Below, piece by piece: positions 61,438 to 64,000 of a DNA stretch of 64,000 nucleotides (the stretch's first letter is position 1; the number at the start of each line of letters is the position of its first letter). The notes under the pieces were generated by a model that worked only from the letters and a program-made list of their open reading frames with translations, was not told the DNA's origin and made no database searches. Source of the DNA: Pyrodictium sp. (GTDB taxonomy: Archaea; Thermoproteota; Thermoprotei_A; Sulfolobales; Pyrodictiaceae); assembly GCA_013540595.1 (NCBI GenBank), contig JABXKE010000002.1, positions 372,050-436,049 on the forward strand, read 5' to 3'. The position numbers and the translations under genes are program-made.

Positions 61438-61782
61438 TCATCCTCCACCTCGAAGTAATAGTTTTTCTATGAGGTCACATAGCCTGGTGCACTTGTCGCT
61501 GACTTCTATTATGACGTACACACGTCCAAACCCTTTAGCCGAAGCCATGTACGCATAACCATGTAGTCTTAGCGGCACATCACCTATCATTTTAGCTTTG
61601 ACGACTGCAGTGCATTCTGGGCCATCTTCAATACTACACTTTAACTGTGCTACATGCACATCGTCCTCTCTATACAAAAGCGTTTTACACCCATAATTCT
61701 TTATGGACTCTATGAGCAAGCCTAAGAGGCGCTCGGGCTTCTCAAACCAGACCTCTCGCTCATCGCACACCCACTTAGGCAT
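61438..61782 (-). CDS. Hypothetical protein
   Basis: 114 residues, not recognised. Strand-helix-strand pattern with EREVWFEKPERLLGLLIESIKNYGCKTLLYRED, three further strands and helix LCDLIEKLL. Seven cysteines are present (e.g. C6, C32, C49, C57), some possibly paired as disulfides. No membrane segment. ATG start. It converges on the MoaD-like gene with a 44-bp gap and is divergent from a small membrane protein. Confidence 0.65.
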   Translation of the reverse strand: MPKWVCDEREVWFEKPERLLGLLIESIKNYGCKTLLYREDDVHVAQLKCSIEDGPECTAVVKAKMIGDVPLRLHGYAYMASAKGFGRVYVIIEVSDKCTRLCDLIEKLLLRGGG

Positions 61783-61877
61783 AGGCTATTTCCTCTCATT
61801 ATTCTTTGCTAGCCTGCCAGGCTCACCATAATTATACCCGTTCTTCCCAGAATTATAGTCTCTCCTCGGTGAATATA

Positions 61878-62243
61878 ATGGCCTCTCTGAAGAAGACTGC
61901 AATTAGGCAGTTTTGTTCAGCAGTAATAGGGTTCTTAATGTTAGCTATAGCTGTATATGTGCATTACAGTAGTATTGTTGGAGAGCTAAGTACAGTTGTT
62001 CTTAGCGGGAAGATAGTTTGCGACAACACAACCGAACTATTATTGCTACACATGAGGGGTTCTCCTAGCATTATAGTTAAGGTTATTTGTCTGCCTCAGG
62101 GCCTAGAAGCAAACAAGACTGTACAAGGTGTCTTTGTATGCCCACAAGATAGTAGAGGGGTAAAAGTTGAGGCCACAACATGGACTGGTTTTCCCCGTAT
62201 TGAAGCGGTATACTCTTGCGCCTTTAGCCATGAAGCTACTTGA
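61878..62243 (+). CDS. Hypothetical single-pass membrane or secreted protein
   Basis: 121 residues from ATG 61878; the frame opens at 61806. The N-terminus MASLKKTAIRQF is basic, followed by the hydrophobic helix FCSAVIGFLMLAIAVYV, so it is an anchor or signal peptide. The outside part carries four cysteines (KIVCDN, VICLP, VFVCPQ, YSCAF), likely two disulfides. Function unknown. Its 3' end overlaps the convergent stress-protein gene by 8 bp. Confidence 0.6.
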   Translation: MASLKKTAIRQFCSAVIGFLMLAIAVYVHYSSIVGELSTVVLSGKIVCDNTTELLLLHMRGSPSIIVKVICLPQGLEANKTVQGVFVCPQDSRGVKVEATTWTGFPRIEAVYSCAFSHEAT

Positions 62244-63096
62244 TTACTAGTACGTGCTGCTTAGACTTTCTTATCACAATATCCGATGTGCTCCCACGGA
62301 ACAATGAGCCAGGTTTAGCGTATCCGATAACTATCATGCCAGCCTTAAGGCGCTCTGCTTCACGCACGATTAATTTGCCAGGTGAGCCTCTGTCATAGAG
62401 TATGTACTCAGTCTTCAACCCCTTCTTTTCGAGGCTCAGTACTATGCCTTCTATCCTACTAGCGATGGTCTCTTTATCCTCTTTACTCTCTTCAATAACG
62501 TGTACTAATACTATTTTTACACCCGTTTTCATAGCTATAAGCTCAGCATAACCCATAACACTCTCTAGTGTCTCATCAAAATCTATACCAACAATTAAGG
62601 GGCCAGAGAACGGGCTACTAGCAGAGGCTAACTCAGGCCTCGACTCTTCCCTCCATACAACTAGGCCTTTCACTATCAATACAGGCTTATCGCTAAGCTC
62701 AACTACAGCCTCTGAAACATGCCCCAGCAATATTCGTCGAAGACCACCGCCTCTCTCACCAACAACTATATAGTCAGCATTGTACTCCTCAGCTTTCTCT
62801 ACTATGCCCGCCGCGGGATCGGCAACATCAATACTGGCTATATCGACTGTGAAGCCTTTTCCACGCAGGTAATGCGCATACTTTGAGAGTTCTTTAGAAG
62901 CCTCTTCTTCGTATTCTTTTATGAGCTTATCCACGGGATAGCCTGTTGCACGCTCAACTTTGTCTATAGGTATAATATGGACTAGTACTAGGTGATTTGT
63001 ACCCATTGTCTTTAGGTAGGGTAGCCACTGAACAAGCTTATCGGAGATATTGGATAGATCAAGTCCCACAACAGCCTTACTTAGTCTATACCTCAT
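62236..63096 (-). CDS. Universal stress protein, tandem UspA domains
   Basis: 286 residues with two UspA-type domains. The first (1-145) has the ATP-binding motif VVGERGGGLRRILLGHVSEAVVELSDKPVLIV with G-2x-G-9x-G-S/T-like spacing. The second (about 165-286) ends IVIGYAKPGSLFRGSTSDIVIRKSKQHVLVIK, also of that motif though shorter. Tandem Usp proteins bind ATP and help tolerate stress; exact role unknown. ATG start. Confidence 0.88.
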   Translation of the reverse strand: MRYRLSKAVVGLDLSNISDKLVQWLPYLKTMGTNHLVLVHIIPIDKVERATGYPVDKLIKEYEEEASKELSKYAHYLRGKGFTVDIASIDVADPAAGIVEKAEEYNADYIVVGERGGGLRRILLGHVSEAVVELSDKPVLIVKGLVVWREESRPELASASSPFSGPLIVGIDFDETLESVMGYAELIAMKTGVKIVLVHVIEESKEDKETIASRIEGIVLSLEKKGLKTEYILYDRGSPGKLIVREAERLKAGMIVIGYAKPGSLFRGSTSDIVIRKSKQHVLVIK

Positions 63097-63232
63097 ATGT
63101 CTATCATCTCCACGCGCTATCTAGCCTTCTAAGTTAAGCTAAGGAGCTGTGTCAGCTATAAAATAGTCCCTTCGGCTGTTTGTTAGGAGAAACAGTAGTC
63201 ATTCATGGCGGAGAACTACGCTTTTACTAGCA

Positions 63233-63619
63233 TTAGGGACAGACGTCTATTGTATCGTCTCTATTAACTATGCCTAATGGCTCAATAGCTATGTACTTGT
63301 AGTTCTTCTCAGTGTGTATTACTTGTGAATAGAATGATATCATTATGCCCGTTATTGTTGGGAGTACAAAGCCAAGACCATTCCTGCATATGAAAGCTGT
63401 ACCACCTAAGTTGTTTATGTATACTGCAAAGTCCCTACGAGAGAGGTATGAGGGTATCTTAAGTATAAGGAGTTCATATTCTTGTCTTAATATTACATCT
63501 CCACCATTAATGTACGCATAGGCTTCTAGGTCATCAAAACTCATTGTGAGTGCCTCAAGAAGAGAAGATGGGGTCCATTTTGTACTTCGCGGATCGCCTT
63601 TTAGGCCCTTAGAGCTCAA
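63233..63619 (-). CDS. Hypothetical protein
   Basis: 128 residues from TTG 63619, which sits seven bases after GAGGTG; the frame opens at 63634. Not recognised. Central strands YELLILKIPSYLSRRDFAVYINNLGGTAFIC and a hydrophobic strand GFVLPTITGIMISFYSQVIHT suggest a small alpha/beta protein, about nine strands, not a membrane protein. The end VNRDDTIDVCP is polar. Neighbours: universal stress protein and a GatA-like gene. Confidence 0.6.
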   Translation of the reverse strand: MSSKGLKGDPRSTKWTPSSLLEALTMSFDDLEAYAYINGGDVILRQEYELLILKIPSYLSRRDFAVYINNLGGTAFICRNGLGFVLPTITGIMISFYSQVIHTEKNYKYIAIEPLGIVNRDDTIDVCP

Positions 63620-63728
63620 AAGTGTACACCTCAAATAGACGACGCACGTATTCTTATGCAGTACTAGCTGTGGTCAATTTATCCCATCCGCCTACAACCC
63701 CTTTATGTGGCTTTTGGTAGAAGCTACC

Positions 63729-64000
63729 TCAAGAAATAGAAGGCTCTGCGACAAGGTCTCGAAGCCCTGATTCTGCTTCATGCGCAGCAGCCACTCGGAA
63801 TAGCACTTTTTCGCCTTCAACACCAGCTCTGCCTACGATCTGCACACCCAGTGGAATACCCTCAACCCACTCTGCAGGGAAGACTAGAGCTGGCACACCA
63901 GCCAGGTTCGCTATGACAGTCGCTAAGTCTAATGCATAGAGCTTAAGGGGGTCATCTATAACCTCTCCAAGTCTGGGCGGCAGAGTCACAGCTGCAGGAA
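63729..64000 (-). CDS. GatA/amidase, C-terminal fragment (runs off window)
   Basis: Only the last ~90 residues are in the window. DDPLKLYALDLATVIANLAGVPALVFPAEWVEGIPLGVQIVGRAG is the typical end of the amidase signature family, especially Glu-tRNA(Gln) amidotransferase subunit A (DPLEMY-type segment, NLAGlPA, GvPvGlQliG). The frame remains open to the right edge, where PAAVTLPPRLGE matches the loop before that segment. Whether it is GatA or another amidase depends on sequence outside. Confidence 0.8.
   Translation of the reverse strand, partial: PAAVTLPPRLGEVIDDPLKLYALDLATVIANLAGVPALVFPAEWVEGIPLGVQIVGRAGVEGEKVLFRVAAAHEAESGLRDLVAEPSIS

Overview
The window is a dense stretch of a hyperthermophilic archaeal chromosome. 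I place it in the Crenarchaeota (Thermoproteota), order Desulfurococcales or a close relative, perhaps near Pyrodictiaceae. Markers are a reverse gyrase, a group II thermosome, bifunctional FBP aldolase/phosphatase, archaeal NAC, ABCE1, TmcA, Cgi121, TYW1, a translin-family protein, S17e, UPF0200/UPF0201 proteins and a tRNA-Thr with an intron at position 37/38. Starts are often GTG or TTG behind GAGGTG or GGGG ribosome sites. All four tRNA genes encode the terminal CCA. No transposase, integrase, CRISPR array or obvious genomic island was seen.

Layout. 1-7.2 kb: thioredoxin, YjbQ, nicotinate phosphoribosyltransferase, a cysteine-rich orphan, initiator tRNA, a GC-rich ncRNA candidate, alkylguanine alkyltransferase, TYW1, a DUF2208-like membrane protein, a second GC-rich ncRNA candidate, tRNA-Thr(CGT). 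7.5-12.4 kb: a complete LIV-type ABC importer. 12.4-23.5 kb: information-processing block (beta-CASP RNase, NAC, XRE regulator, tRNA-Ser, translin, Fap7-like kinase, thermosome, S17e, PRTase, Cgi121, ABCE1). 23.5-24.4 kb: AT-rich noncoding. 24.4-30 kb: FBP aldolase/phosphatase and triosephosphate isomerase (gluconeogenesis), then two CydA-like proteins forming a bd-type oxidase without CydB. 30-34 kb: tRNA-Arg abutting a 5'-truncated coaB, an enolase-superfamily enzyme, a winged-helix protein, UMP kinase, a PduO-like protein. 34-41 kb: oligopeptide ABC importer, oppBCDF divergent from oppA across a near-symmetrical double promoter. 41-53 kb: radical SAM enzyme, nitroreductase, phosphoesterase, UPF0200/UPF0201, SufS with a TusA-like partner, epimerase, MscS, DUF364-like protein, an inactive-looking nitrilase homologue. 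53-64 kb: reverse gyrase, sugar nucleotidyltransferase, TmcA, a MoaD-like protein lacking GG, universal stress protein and the C-terminal end of a GatA-like amidase.

Most notable: (1) OppA appears circularly permuted, with its usual C-terminal segment placed near the N-terminus before the N-lobe; (2) the coaB reading frame is cut at the 3' end of tRNA-Arg; (3) a 35-residue ORF made almost wholly of Glu and Trp; (4) four GC-rich structured noncoding blocks, two with well-placed archaeal TATA boxes and one with mutually exclusive helices ahead of a nucleotidyltransferase; (5) paired CydA-like subunits; (6) a nitrilase-fold protein lacking catalytic Glu and Cys. Everything here was read by eye; no homology search or folding program was run.
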